Assembly (NCBI RefSeq): GCF_000430725.1
Contig: NZ_AUMO01000056.1
Location: forward strand, 1 to 64,000
Direction: 5' to 3'
Source of the DNA: Azohydromonas australica DSM 1124
GTDB lineage: Bacteria; Pseudomonadota; Gammaproteobacteria; Burkholderiales; Burkholderiaceae_C
DNA: 64,000 nt
The translations under genes were made by a program, and so were the position numbers. The notes below the pieces were generated by a model. It was not told where the DNA came from. It worked only from the letters and a program-made list of their open reading frames with translations, and did no database searches. Positions 50,927 to 59,829 of the stretch are shown in pieces. Positions within the stretch are counted from its first letter, which is position 1. Every line of letters starts with the position of its first letter.

Positions 50927-51709
50927 TCAGGAGCGGACGGCGGCAGCGGGCTGCGTGGCGTCGGGCGTGTAGGCCTCGGGGTCCAGGCGGCGCATCTCGG
51001 ACTCGATCCAGCCCTCGGCCTCGCGCGTGAGCGCGTCCGGGCTGCGGCCCTGCACAGGGATGGGCGCACCGATGGAGATGTCGATCACGCCCGGGCGCAG
51101 CAGCCAGCTCTTGCGCGGCCAGCAGCGCGCGGAGGTCACGGCGATAGGCACCAGCGGCACGCCCGCGGTCAGCGCCAGCCGCGCGGCGCCGCTCTGGTAG
51201 CGCGCGTGCGAGCCGCGCGGCGTGCGCGTGCCCTCGGGGAACATGATCACCCAGGTGCCGTGCGACATGAACTTGCGGCCCTGCGTGGCGACCTTGTTCC
51301 AGGCCTCGGTGCGCTTGCTGCGGTCGATGTGGATCATGTCCAGCCGCCACATGGCCCAGCCGAAGAACGGGATGTAGAGCAGCTCGCGCTTGAACACGTA
51401 GGCCAGCGGGTGCGGCATCAGCGCCGGGAAGGCGAAGGTCTCCCAGGTGGACTGGTGCTTGGCCGCCAGCACCACCGCCTCGTTCTTGCCCTTGGGCAGG
51501 TGCTCCATGCCGTGGATGCGCCAGCGCACGCCGCAGATCCAGCGCGCGCCCAGGATGGCCGTGCGCAGCCAGCCCGCGCACACCCAGTACAGCGGGTCGC
51601 CGCGCATGAAGATGGACAGGAACACCGCCGTCAGCGCCCAGGGAATGACGGTGGCAGTGAGGAACAGCAGGTACAGCGCCGAGCGCAGCACGGACAGCAG
51701 GCGGCCCAT
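50927..51709 (-). CDS. plsC: 1-acyl-sn-glycerol-3-phosphate acyltransferase PlsC
   Basis: A 260-residue membrane acyltransferase making phosphatidic acid. An N-terminal membrane segment (about 7-30) precedes the acyltransferase blocks: AAKHQSTWETF (block I, where the usual HX4D reads HX4E), GWAMWRLDMIHIDRS, VIMFPEGTRTPRG (block III) and GVPLVPIAVTSARCW (block IV). The Glu replacement of the block I Asp is noted but all other blocks are intact. Stop at 50927 precedes ygjP; the start overlaps the gmhB stop. Confidence 0.92.
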   Translation of the reverse strand: MGRLLSVLRSALYLLFLTATVIPWALTAVFLSIFMRGDPLYWVCAGWLRTAILGARWICGVRWRIHGMEHLPKGKNEAVVLAAKHQSTWETFAFPALMPHPLAYVFKRELLYIPFFGWAMWRLDMIHIDRSKRTEAWNKVATQGRKFMSHGTWVIMFPEGTRTPRGSHARYQSGAARLALTAGVPLVPIAVTSARCWPRKSWLLRPGVIDISIGAPIPVQGRSPDALTREAEGWIESEMRRLDPEAYTPDATQPAAAVRS

Positions 51710-52311
51710 CAGCGGCTCCCCTCGGCGTCCACGCGCACCTCGGGCTGCTCACGCTGCAGCAGGTAGTCGACGAAGGCGTTGAAGTCCTCGTGCACCTGCA
51801 GCCCCGGCACCTGCGCGGCGAGCTGCTGCAGCTGCGCCTCGTCCAGCGCCGCGCCGCGGCCGCTGCGCACCAGGTGCGGCTGGCAGCCCGCGGCGCGCGC
51901 GGCGAGCATGTCGCGCGCGGTGTCGCCCACCAGCGGCACCTGGGTCAGGTCCGCGCCGTAGCGGCGGCCGATGTCCAGCATCAGCCCCGGCAGCGGCTTG
52001 CGGCAGTCGCAGTGGTCCTCGGGCGTGTGCGGACACAGGAACACCGCGTCGATGCGCCCGCCCTGCTGCTGCAGCACTTTCATCATGTGCGCGTGCACCG
52101 CGTTGAGCGAGGCCATGTCGATCATCCCGCGCCCGATGCCGGCCTGGTTGGTGGCGATCACCACGTGCCAGCCGGCATGGTTGAGCCGCGCCACGGCCTC
52201 CAGCGCGTGGGGCACCGGCGTCCACTCCGAGGGCTCCTTGACGTGGTCCTCGCGGTACTGGTTGAGGATGCCGTCACGCCCCAGGATGACGAGCTTGGGG
52301 ATGGGGTTCAT
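51709..52311 (-). CDS. gmhB: GmhB-type HAD phosphatase lacking the usual nucleophilic Asp
   Basis: A 200-residue protein of the heptose bisphosphate phosphatase group, which removes the C7 phosphate in LPS ADP-heptose synthesis. Features: VVIATNQAGIGRG (motif II), a zinc loop CPHTPEDHCDCRKP and VGDTARDMLAA (motif IV). Motif I reads LVILGRDGILN: the first Asp, the phosphoryl-accepting nucleophile, is Gly11, while the general acid Asp13 is kept. Unless the function differs, catalysis would be impaired. Sits between glyS and plsC with overlapping ends, as in related genomes. Confidence 0.82.
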   Translation of the reverse strand: MNPIPKLVILGRDGILNQYREDHVKEPSEWTPVPHALEAVARLNHAGWHVVIATNQAGIGRGMIDMASLNAVHAHMMKVLQQQGGRIDAVFLCPHTPEDHCDCRKPLPGLMLDIGRRYGADLTQVPLVGDTARDMLAARAAGCQPHLVRSGRGAALDEAQLQQLAAQVPGLQVHEDFNAFVDYLLQREQPEVRVDAEGSR

Positions 52312-54464
52312 TGCGCCAGTCGCGACAGGTCGGCCACGCGGTTCATCGCCGCGTGCAGCGAGGACAGCAGTGCCAGCCGGTTCGCGCGCAGCGCCGCGTC
52401 CTCGGCGTTGACCATGACGCCATCGAAGAAGGCATCCACCGGCGCCTTGAGCGCCGCCAGCGCCTGCAGCGAAGCTTGGTAGTCGCCGGCCGCGAAGGCG
52501 CTGTCGGCCTGGGGCGCCACGGCCTGCAGCGCCTCGTACAGCGCGCCTTCGGCGCTCTCGCGCAGCAGCGCGGTGTCCACCGCCGTGCCCACGCCGCCCT
52601 CGCTCTTCTTGAGGATGTTGCCCACGCGCTTGTTGGCCGCGGCCAGCGACGCGGCCTCGGCCAGCGCCGAGAACGCGCGCACGGCGGCCAGCCGCTTGGG
52701 CACCTGGCCCAGGCGCTCGGGGCGCAGCGCCAGCACCGCGTCCACTTCCTGCGCGCTGTAGCCCTGCTCACGCAGGCTCACCGCCAGGCGGTCGAACATG
52801 AAGTCCAGCAGCGCGGCGCTGGGGTCGGTGATGAGATCGCCGAAGGCCGGCACGGCCTGCGCCAGCAGCTCGGGCAGCGACAGCGGCAGGTTCTTCTCGG
52901 TCAGCAGCCGGATCACGCCCAGCGCGTGGCGGCGCAGCGCGAAGGGGTCCTTGTCGCCGGTGGGCAGCTGGCCGATGCCGAACAGGCCCACCAGCGTCTC
53001 CAGCTTGTCGGCCAGCGCCAGCACGGTGCCGGTGTGGTTGCGCGGCAGCACGTCGCCGGCGAAGCGCGGCTTGTAGTGGTCCTCGATGGCGATGGCCACG
53101 CCGTCGCGCAGGCCCTCGTGGCGCGCGTAGTAGCCGCCCATGATCCCCTGCAGCTCCGGGAACTCGCCCACCATGTCGGTCAGCAGGTCGGTCTTGGCCA
53201 GCAGCGAGGCTTCCTTGACCTTGCTGTCGAGCACCTCGAACTCGTCCTTGGCCTCGACCGTGTACGGCACGGTGGCCAGGCGCAGCTGGTTGACGATGGC
53301 GTGCGCGATGACCTGCACGCGCTCGGCGCGCTGGCCCTGCGTGCCCAGCTTGCCGTGGTAGACCACCTTGGCCAGGCCCGGCACGCGCGAGGCCAGCGTC
53401 TTCTTGCGGTCCTGGTCGAAGAAGAACTTGGCGTCGGCCAGGCGCGGGCGCACCACGCGCTCGTTGCCGCCGACCACCGCGCTGGCGTCCTCGGGGCTGA
53501 TGTTGCTCACCACCAGGAAGCGGTTGGTGAGCTTGCCGGCCGCGTCCAGCAGCGGGAAGTACTTCTGGTTGGCCTTCATCGTGAGGATGAGGCACTCCTG
53601 CGGCACTTCGAGAAACTCCTTCTCGAACTGGCAGGTCAGCACGTTGGGGCGCTCCACCAGCGCCGTGACCTCGTCGAGCAGCGCGGCGTCCTCGATGGGC
53701 TGCAGGCCCTCGCGGGCGGCGGCTTCCCGGAGCTGGCGCGTGATCTCGGCGCGGCGGGCCTCGAAGCCGGCGATCACGGCGCCGTCCTGCTGCATCTGCT
53801 GCGCGTAGCTGTCGGCGTCCCGGATCACCACCGGGTCCACCGCGGCCTCGAAGCGGTGGCCGTGCGTGGCGCGCCCGGCCTGCAGGCCCAGCGTCTGCAC
53901 CGGCACCACGTCGGCGCCGTGCAGCGCCACCAGCGCGTGCGCCGGGCGCACGAAGTTCACGCTGCTCCAGCCGTCGGCGAGCTGGTAGCTCATGACCTTG
54001 GGAATGGGCAGCTTGGTCAGCGTCTCTTCCAGGGCCTTCTGCAGGCCGTCGGCCAGCGCAGCGCCGCGCAGCGTGCTCTGCAGGAACAGCGCCTCGGCCT
54101 TGCCGTCGGGGCGGCGCTGCAGCTGCGGCAGCACCGAGGTGTCGGCGCCCAGCGCGGAGAGCTTCTTCAGCAGCGCTGGCGTGGGCTGGCCCTCGGCGTT
54201 CAGCGCCACGGCCACCGGCATCAGCTTCACCAGCTGCTCGCGATCGGCGGCCTGGGCCGCGACGGCCGTGATGTGCGCGGCCAGGCGGCGCGGCGAGGCG
54301 TAGGGCGTGGCCACGGCGTCGGCGCCGGCCAGGCCGGCGGCCTGCAGGCCCTTGAGCAGGCCCTGGGTGAAAGCCTCGCCCAGGCTCTTGAGCGCCTTGG
54401 GCGGCAGTTCCTCGACGAACAGTTCGACGAGCAGGTTCTTGTGGGTCATGTCGGAAGCCGCCAT
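52308..54464 (-). CDS. glyS: Glycine-tRNA ligase beta subunit
   Basis: A 718-residue beta chain of the tetrameric bacterial glycyl-tRNA synthetase, which with GlyQ charges tRNA-Gly. Signatures: N-terminal LLVELFVEELPPKALK, LADGWSSVNFVRPAHALVALHG, VLTCQFEKEFLEVPQECLILTMKANQKYFPL and the HD-like KTDLLTDMVGEFPELQGIMGGYYA. Full length. The ATG at 54464 shares one base with the glyQ stop (TGATG); the ATG at 54449 is possible. No frameshift or truncation. Confidence 0.96.
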   Translation of the reverse strand: MAASDMTHKNLLVELFVEELPPKALKSLGEAFTQGLLKGLQAAGLAGADAVATPYASPRRLAAHITAVAAQAADREQLVKLMPVAVALNAEGQPTPALLKKLSALGADTSVLPQLQRRPDGKAEALFLQSTLRGAALADGLQKALEETLTKLPIPKVMSYQLADGWSSVNFVRPAHALVALHGADVVPVQTLGLQAGRATHGHRFEAAVDPVVIRDADSYAQQMQQDGAVIAGFEARRAEITRQLREAAAREGLQPIEDAALLDEVTALVERPNVLTCQFEKEFLEVPQECLILTMKANQKYFPLLDAAGKLTNRFLVVSNISPEDASAVVGGNERVVRPRLADAKFFFDQDRKKTLASRVPGLAKVVYHGKLGTQGQRAERVQVIAHAIVNQLRLATVPYTVEAKDEFEVLDSKVKEASLLAKTDLLTDMVGEFPELQGIMGGYYARHEGLRDGVAIAIEDHYKPRFAGDVLPRNHTGTVLALADKLETLVGLFGIGQLPTGDKDPFALRRHALGVIRLLTEKNLPLSLPELLAQAVPAFGDLITDPSAALLDFMFDRLAVSLREQGYSAQEVDAVLALRPERLGQVPKRLAAVRAFSALAEAASLAAANKRVGNILKKSEGGVGTAVDTALLRESAEGALYEALQAVAPQADSAFAAGDYQASLQALAALKAPVDAFFDGVMVNAEDAALRANRLALLSSLHAAMNRVADLSRLAQ

Positions 54465-55393
54465 CACGCCGCCTTCTTCTTCAGTTCGAGTTGTGCCGTG
54501 ACCTCGTCGGCCCAGGCCTTGGGCGCCATGGGGAAGCCCAGGCGCGCGCGGCTGTCCACGTAGCCCGCCGCCACCGCGCGCGCGAGGTTGCGGATGCGGC
54601 CGATGTAGGCCGCGCGCTCGGTCACGCTGATGGCGCCGCGGGCGTCCAGCAGGTTGAAGGTGTGCGCCGCCTTCAGGACTTGTTCGTACGCCGGCAGCGC
54701 CAGCTGCTGCGCGATCAGGTGCTGCGCCTGCTTCTCGTGCGCGCCGAAGGCGACGAGCAGGAACTCCACGTCGGAGTGCTCGAAGTTGTACGTGCTCTGC
54801 TCGACCTCGTTCTGGTGGTACACGTCGCCGTACTTCAGGCCGGGCGTGAACTCCAGGTCGTAGACGTTCTCCACGCCCTGCAGGTACATCGCCAGCCGCT
54901 CCAGGCCGTAGGTGATCTCGCCGGTGGCGGGCTTGCAGTCGATGCCGCCGACCTGTTGGAAGTAGGTGAACTGCGTCACCTCCATGCCGTTGAGCCACAC
55001 CTCCCAGCCCAGGCCCCAGGCGCCCAGCGTGGGGTTCTCCCAGTCGTCCTCGACGAAGCGGATGTCGTTCTTCTTGAGGTCGAAGCCCAGGGCCTGCAGC
55101 GAGCCCAGGTACAGCTCCAGGATGTTGGCCGGCGCGGGCTTGAGCACGACCTGGTACTGGTAGTAGTGCTGCAGCCGGTTGGGGTTGTCGCCGTAGCGGC
55201 CGTCCTTGGGGCGGCGGCTGGGCTGCACGTAGGCCGCCTTCCAGGGCTCGGGGCCCAGCGCGCGCAGGAAGGTGGCGGTGTGGCTGGTGCCGGCGCCGAC
55301 CTCCATGTCGTAGGGCTGCAGCAGTGCGCAGCCCTGCGCACCCCAGTATTCCTGCAGGCGAAGAATGATTTGCTGGAAGCTCAGCGTGGCCAT
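54464..55393 (-). CDS. glyQ: Glycine-tRNA ligase alpha subunit
   Basis: A 309-residue class II catalytic subunit. Family features: [45 protein letters not shown] (N-terminal block, given by pieces), [20 protein letters not shown] (motif 2 region) and [20 protein letters not shown] (motif 3). The ATG at 55393 is chosen as the start of the conserved block. First gene of the glyQ-glyS-gmhB-plsC-ygjP group. A possible -10 (TAGAAT on the minus strand, 55422-55427) lies about 29 bases upstream. Confidence 0.96.
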   Translation of the reverse strand: MATLSFQQIILRLQEYWGAQGCALLQPYDMEVGAGTSHTATFLRALGPEPWKAAYVQPSRRPKDGRYGDNPNRLQHYYQYQVVLKPAPANILELYLGSLQALGFDLKKNDIRFVEDDWENPTLGAWGLGWEVWLNGMEVTQFTYFQQVGGIDCKPATGEITYGLERLAMYLQGVENVYDLEFTPGLKYGDVYHQNEVEQSTYNFEHSDVEFLLVAFGAHEKQAQHLIAQQLALPAYEQVLKAAHTFNLLDARGAISVTERAAYIGRIRNLARAVAAGYVDSRARLGFPMAPKAWADEVTAQLELKKKAA

Positions 55394-55421
55394 GAGGTGG
55401 AAGTTCGGACGTAAACCCTTG

Positions 55422-55427
55422 ATTCTA
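55422..55427 (-). promoter_or_regulatory. Possible -10 element for glyQS
   Basis: TAGAAT on the minus strand, in a small AT-richer pocket between glyQ and lnt, would give a leader of about 20 bases. No convincing -35 at standard spacing; transcription may also read through from lnt. Confidence 0.35.
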
Positions 55428-55500
55428 GGGTGGCGCCCAAGGCGGCCCCGCGCAGCCGGCAACGGGGCCCGGGCTTCGGGCCGCGGCGCCCGGGTCCGGC

Positions 55501-57033
55501 TCATTCGCTGCGCCGCACCCGTGCCACGACCAGCACGATGGTCAGCAGCGCCACCGCCAGCGCCGGCCACAGCCCGGCGCGCGCGGCCCACCAGGCGAAG
55601 GGCGTGACGCCCTCGCGCGCCTGCACCACGCCGTCCAGCGTGCCCTGGGTGAAAGGCGGCAGCTGCGCCGTGACGCGGCCCTGCTCGTCGATAACGCCGG
55701 TGACGCCGGTGTTGGTGGAGCGCAGCATCGGGACCTGGAACTCCAGCGCGCGCATGCGGCTGATGTTGAGGTGCTGCGGCAACGCCACCGTGGGGCCGAA
55801 CCAGCCGATGTTGCTCACGTTCACGAACACCGTGGGCGCGTGCGCCGGGTGCCTGAAGCGCCGCGCCAGCTCCTCGCCGAAAAGGTCCTCGTAGCAGATG
55901 TTGGGCGCCAGGCGCTGGCCCTGCGCGACGAAGGACGGCGCGTTCAGCGGCCCGCGGGCGAAGTCGCCCAGCGGGATTTGCATCAGGTCGGTGAACCAGC
56001 GGAACAGCGGCGGGATGAACTCGCCGAAAGGCACCAGGTGCACCTTGTCGTAGCGGTAGGGCTCGCGGTCGGCGGTGTGCGAGGACAGGCCCAGCACGGA
56101 GTTGGTGTAGCCCTCCTCGAAGCTGCCCAGCGGTGCGCCGATGAGCGCGGCCTGCGGCGAGTGCTCGAAGCGGTCGCGCAGCCCGGACCAGTAGCCGGGA
56201 TCCAGGTCCTGCAGTTGCGAGGGCAGCAGCGGGATGGCGGTCTCGGGCGCCACCACCAGGTCGCCGCGCGCCTGGTCCAGCGCCTGGCGCAGCCAGGCCA
56301 GCGCGCCGGGCAGGTGCTCGGCGGCAAATTTTTCATCCTGCGCCACATTGGTCTGCAACAGGCTCACGCGCAGCGTGCCGTGGCCCAGCGTGAAGGCCGC
56401 CGGCCCCAGCGCCGATGCCAGCCCCAGCACCACCGCTACCCCGGCCAGGGCCAGCGCCAGCCCGCGCGGCCCGGCGCGCGCGGCCAGCACCGGCAGCGCC
56501 GACAGCAGCGCCAGCGCCGCGCCGATGCCGTACACGCCCACCCAGGGCGCCAGCACCGCCAGCGGCGCGTCCACCTGCGCGTAGCCGCTGGCCAGCCACG
56601 GGAAGCCCGTGAACAGCGCCCCGCGCGCGAGCTCCGCCAGCAGCCACAGCGCTGCCCACAGCAGCGCATCGGGCAGCGCGCGGCCGCGCCGCAGCCGCGC
56701 GTACAGGCCCATGGCCAGTGCCAGGTAGGCACCCATGGCCAGCGCCAGCGCCGCCACCGCCGCCACGGCCAGCGGCGCGGGCAGGCCGCCGTAGCGGTGC
56801 AGGCTCACGAACAGCCACCAAGTGCCCGCGCCTACCCAGGCGCTGCCGTAGAGCCAGCCCAGCATCGCCGCGCGGCGCGGGCGCGCCGGCTGCACGCGCC
56901 AGGCCAGCAGCGCCACGCACAGCAGCTGCAGCGGCCACGCCGCGGTGTGCACGAAGACGAGCGACTGCAGCGCGCCCAGCGCTGCCACCAGCGACAGCTC
57001 CAGCCGCGCGATCCAGGGTGCTGCGGATTTCAA
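55501..57033 (-). CDS. lnt: Apolipoprotein N-acyltransferase Lnt
   Basis: A 510-residue inner-membrane enzyme that adds the third acyl chain to lipoproteins. About seven membrane helices (five or six N-terminal, one C-terminal) and a nitrilase-like domain with the triad Glu in [11 protein letters not shown], Lys in [14 protein letters not shown] and Cys in [13 protein letters not shown]. The apparent start is a TTG overlapping the corC stop (TTGA); no ATG fits before the conserved N-terminus. Window-encoded clients include the lipoproteins of the Tad locus. Confidence 0.93.
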   Translation of the reverse strand: MKSAAPWIARLELSLVAALGALQSLVFVHTAAWPLQLLCVALLAWRVQPARPRRAAMLGWLYGSAWVGAGTWWLFVSLHRYGGLPAPLAVAAVAALALAMGAYLALAMGLYARLRRGRALPDALLWAALWLLAELARGALFTGFPWLASGYAQVDAPLAVLAPWVGVYGIGAALALLSALPVLAARAGPRGLALALAGVAVVLGLASALGPAAFTLGHGTLRVSLLQTNVAQDEKFAAEHLPGALAWLRQALDQARGDLVVAPETAIPLLPSQLQDLDPGYWSGLRDRFEHSPQAALIGAPLGSFEEGYTNSVLGLSSHTADREPYRYDKVHLVPFGEFIPPLFRWFTDLMQIPLGDFARGPLNAPSFVAQGQRLAPNICYEDLFGEELARRFRHPAHAPTVFVNVSNIGWFGPTVALPQHLNISRMRALEFQVPMLRSTNTGVTGVIDEQGRVTAQLPPFTQGTLDGVVQAREGVTPFAWWAARAGLWPALAVALLTIVLVVARVRRSE

Positions 57034-57914
57034 GATGGGGGTGCGTCGGCAGGAATGCGGGTGACCTTGAACCAGCGCACTGCGCCGCCGCGCGTGAGCA
57101 TGACCGTGAAGCGCAGCGGGCCGACGTCCACCGCCTCGCCGCGGCGCGGCACGTGGCCGATCTCGTGCGCCACCAGCCCGCCGATGGTGTCGAAGTCCTC
57201 GCTGGACAGCCGGATGGCGAAGGCCTCGTTGACGTCGTCGATCTCGGCGTCGCCGGCGACGCGGTAGCTGCCGTCGGCCAGCGTGTAGACGGCGCTCTCG
57301 GCGTCCTTGTCGTCGAACTCGTCCTCGATCTCGCCGACGATCTGCTCCAGCACGTCCTCGATGGTGAGGAGCCCGGCGGTGTTGCCGAACTCGTCGATGA
57401 CGATGGCCAGGTGGTTGCGGTTACTGCGGAAGTCGCGCAGCAGCTCGTTGAGCCGCTTGCTCTCGGGCACGAACACCGCCGGGCGCAGCAGCGTGCGCAG
57501 GCTCAGCTCGGGCGCGCGCTGCAGCTTGAGCAGGTCCTTGGCCATGAGGATGCCGATGATGTTGTCGCGCCGACCGTCGTAGACCGGAAAGCGCGAGTGG
57601 CCGGCGGAGATGACCTGCTCCAGCAAGGCGTCGTAGGGCGCCTCGATGTCGAGCAGGTCCATGCGCGGCGCGGCCACCATCACGTCGCCGGCGCTCATGT
57701 CGGCCATGCGCAGCACGCCTTCCAGCATCAGGCGCGACTCGGGCTCGATGAGCTCGCGCTGCTCGGCGTCGGCCAGCGTCTCCATCAGCTCGGCCTTGGA
57801 ATCAGGCCCGGGCGAGATGAACTCCACCAATCGTTCGAAGAGACTGCGTTTCTCGACCGGCAGCCGCGGCGGGCGGCCGGACGGGGACTTGACTGATTGA
57901 GGCGGTTCTGACAC
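57030..57914 (-). CDS. corC: CorC/HlyC-family CBS domain transporter-associated protein
   Basis: A 294-residue protein with a CBS pair (about 75-200; VMVAAPRMDLLDIEAPYDALL, RFPVYDGRRDNIIGILMAKDLL, LAIVIDEFGNTAGLLTIEDVLEQIVGEIEDEFD in parts) and a C-terminal CorC_HlyC transporter-associated domain (YRVAGDAEIDDVNEAF, IGGLVAHEIGHVPRRGEAV). Linked to Mg/Co efflux and, in many proteobacteria, to lnt as here. GTG start at 57914. Divergent from the cobW gene. Confidence 0.92.
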   Translation of the reverse strand: MSEPPQSVKSPSGRPPRLPVEKRSLFERLVEFISPGPDSKAELMETLADAEQRELIEPESRLMLEGVLRMADMSAGDVMVAAPRMDLLDIEAPYDALLEQVISAGHSRFPVYDGRRDNIIGILMAKDLLKLQRAPELSLRTLLRPAVFVPESKRLNELLRDFRSNRNHLAIVIDEFGNTAGLLTIEDVLEQIVGEIEDEFDDKDAESAVYTLADGSYRVAGDAEIDDVNEAFAIRLSSEDFDTIGGLVAHEIGHVPRRGEAVDVGPLRFTVMLTRGGAVRWFKVTRIPADAPPS

Positions 57915-58037
57915 GGCAGGTGTCGGCAGTGGGAAGGGGCAAAGAATACCCGATCGGCTTGACAGGGCACGGAGCTTGCATGACAGTCCGTCGCCCTCAT
58001 CCGACCCCCCTGGCGCTCAAGGGCCAGGCAGCAGCCC

Positions 58038-59075
58038 ATGTCCAACGGACTGATTCCCGCGACCATCCTTACCGGCTTCCTAGGCAGCGGCAAGACGACG
58101 CTGCTCAAGCGCGTCTTGAGCGAATCCCACGGCCAGAAGATCGCCGTGATCGAGAACGAGTTCGGCGAGGAGAACATCGACAACGAGATCCTGGTGGCCG
58201 ACACCGAGGAACAGATCATCCAGCTCTCCAACGGCTGCGTCTGCTGCACGATCCGCGAAGACCTGCGCTCCACGCTGTCGGTGCTGGCGGCCAAGCGCCG
58301 CCGCGGCGAGCTCGATTTCGAGCGCGTGGTCATCGAGACCACCGGCCTGGCCGATCCGGGCCCCGTCGCCCAGACCTTCTTCATGGACGACGAGATCGCC
58401 GAGAGCTTCCTGCTCGACTCGATCCTGACGCTGGTGGACGCCAAGCACGCGCACCAGCAGCTCGACACCCGCCAGGAGGCGCGCCGCCAGGTAGGTTTTG
58501 CCGACCAGATCTTCATCAGTAAATCTGACCTGGTTTCTGCTCAGGAAGTGGACGATCTGTCACACCGCCTCAAGCACATGAATCCGCGCGCGCCGCAGCG
58601 CCGGGTGCATTTCGGCGAGGTGCCCATCAGCGAGGTGTTCGACCTGCGGGGCTTCAACCTCAACACCAAGCTCGAGATCGACCCCGACTTCCTCAACGAG
58701 TCGGCGAACGACCACCACCATCATCACGACCACGAGCACGGCGAGCACTGCGACCACCCGCACCACCACCATCACGACGACGACGTCAAGTCCTTCGTGT
58801 TCCGCGCCGATAAAGCTTTCAACCCGGCCAAGCTGGAGGACTTCCTCGGCGCGATCGTGCAGGTCTACGGACCCAAGATGCTGCGCTACAAGGGCGTTCT
58901 CTATATGAAGGGCAGCGACCGCAAGGTCGTGTTCCAGGGCGTGCACCAGATGATGGGCAGCGACCTGGGCCCGAAATGGACGCCGGGCGAGAAGAAGCAA
59001 AGCAAGATGGTGTTCATCGGTGTGGACCTGCCGAAGGACATCCTTCTGCAGGGTTTGGAGCAATGCCTGGCGTAA
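58038..59075 (+). CDS. CobW/COG0523-family GTP-dependent metallochaperone with His-rich segment
   Basis: A 345-residue G3E GTPase. Walker [13 protein letters not shown] (about 12-23), the metal-binding CxCC motif SNGCVCCTIRED (about 69-72), Walker B VVIETTGLADPGP, and SKSDL (the NKxD-like guanine motif). Residues about 227-253 form a His/Asp/Glu cluster with a Cys, a probable Zn or other divalent metal sponge; a CobW_C domain closes the protein (VLYMKGSDRKVVFQGVHQMM). It may deliver Zn to client proteins. It precedes dksA, as in related genomes. TTGACA occurs at 57959 but lacks a matching -10. Confidence 0.9.
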   Translation: MSNGLIPATILTGFLGSGKTTLLKRVLSESHGQKIAVIENEFGEENIDNEILVADTEEQIIQLSNGCVCCTIREDLRSTLSVLAAKRRRGELDFERVVIETTGLADPGPVAQTFFMDDEIAESFLLDSILTLVDAKHAHQQLDTRQEARRQVGFADQIFISKSDLVSAQEVDDLSHRLKHMNPRAPQRRVHFGEVPISEVFDLRGFNLNTKLEIDPDFLNESANDHHHHHDHEHGEHCDHPHHHHHDDDVKSFVFRADKAFNPAKLEDFLGAIVQVYGPKMLRYKGVLYMKGSDRKVVFQGVHQMMGSDLGPKWTPGEKKQSKMVFIGVDLPKDILLQGLEQCLA

Positions 59076-59079
59076 GCGG

Positions 59080-59104
59080 TTGCAAGCAGAGCGCTGGCTA
59101 CAAT
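59080..59104 (+). promoter_or_regulatory. Candidate dksA promoter
   Basis: TACAAT at 59099-59104 in the context GGCTACAATGCCG is a good -10, about 55 bases before the GTG start. TTGCAA at 59080 is too close to serve as -35 (13-base spacer). Confidence in the -10 is moderate. Confidence 0.5.
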
Positions 59105-59159
59105 GCCGCGCGCTGCGCGCACCCCCCGTGCGGCGCCCCGTCGATTCGAGGAGAGCGAT

Positions 59160-59801
59160 GTGAGCAAGACCCCGGTCCAGAGCGCGGCAGCCGCCGGCCC
59201 CTCTTCCCCGATCGAGACCGCCGCCACTGCCGTGGCGACCCCGTCCGCCGCCGCCAGCCGCTTCGCTGAGCGCTTCGCGCCTTCTCCTCAACCCGCCGCC
59301 AGAACCTATCCCGACCCCGCCATGGAAACTCTCAAGCCCCCCGTCAAGGCGGACCCCAAGCTCGCCAACGCCTGGAAAACCAAGTCCGGCAGCGAGCTGA
59401 CCGAAGAAGAACTGCTCGCCATGCCTGACAGCGAGTACATGAACGACAAGCAGCTGGACTTCTTCCGCACGCGGCTGAGCGCGCTGAAGGAGGACCTGCT
59501 GTCCAACGCCGGCGAGACCACCGAGCACCTGCGCGAGGACACCTCCATCGTTCCCGATCCGGCCGACCGCGCCACGATCGAGGAGGAGCATGCGCTGGAG
59601 CTGCGTACGCGCGACCGCGAGCGCAAGCTGCTCAAGAAGATCTCGCAATCGCTGGCGCGCATCGACGCGGGCGACTACGGCTACTGCGACGAGACCGGCG
59701 AGCCCATCGGCCTGGGCCGGCTGCTGGCGCGCCCGACGGCCACGCTGTCGCTGGAAGCGCAGCAGCGCCGCGAGCTCAAGCAGAAGATGTTCGGCGACTG
59801 A
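59160..59801 (+). CDS. dksA: RNA polymerase-binding transcription factor DksA, cysteine-poor type
   Basis: A 213-residue protein that binds the RNA polymerase secondary channel and works with ppGpp. The coiled-coil part has LDFFRTRLSALKEDLLSNAGET and DPADRATIEEEHALELRTRDRERKL with the tip acidic residues. The zinc-finger region keeps only one Cys (Cys176); the other positions are Thr179, Ser and Ala (C-x2-T-x17-S-x2-A), so zinc is probably not bound. About 75 N-terminal residues are low complexity and extra. Start GTG at 59160 follows GAGGAGAGCGAT; an ATG at 59322 would give a 159-residue protein of ordinary length. Confidence 0.9.
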   Translation: MSKTPVQSAAAAGPSSPIETAATAVATPSAAASRFAERFAPSPQPAARTYPDPAMETLKPPVKADPKLANAWKTKSGSELTEEELLAMPDSEYMNDKQLDFFRTRLSALKEDLLSNAGETTEHLREDTSIVPDPADRATIEEEHALELRTRDRERKLLKKISQSLARIDAGDYGYCDETGEPIGLGRLLARPTATLSLEAQQRRELKQKMFGD

Positions 59802-59829
59802 CGCCACCCGCCGCCACCGCTTCGCCCCC

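Noticed and set aside
52311-54563. 750-codon plus-strand frame opposite glyS
   Set aside because: Low-complexity composition and no ribosome-binding site; the minus strand encodes a full glycyl-tRNA synthetase beta chain.
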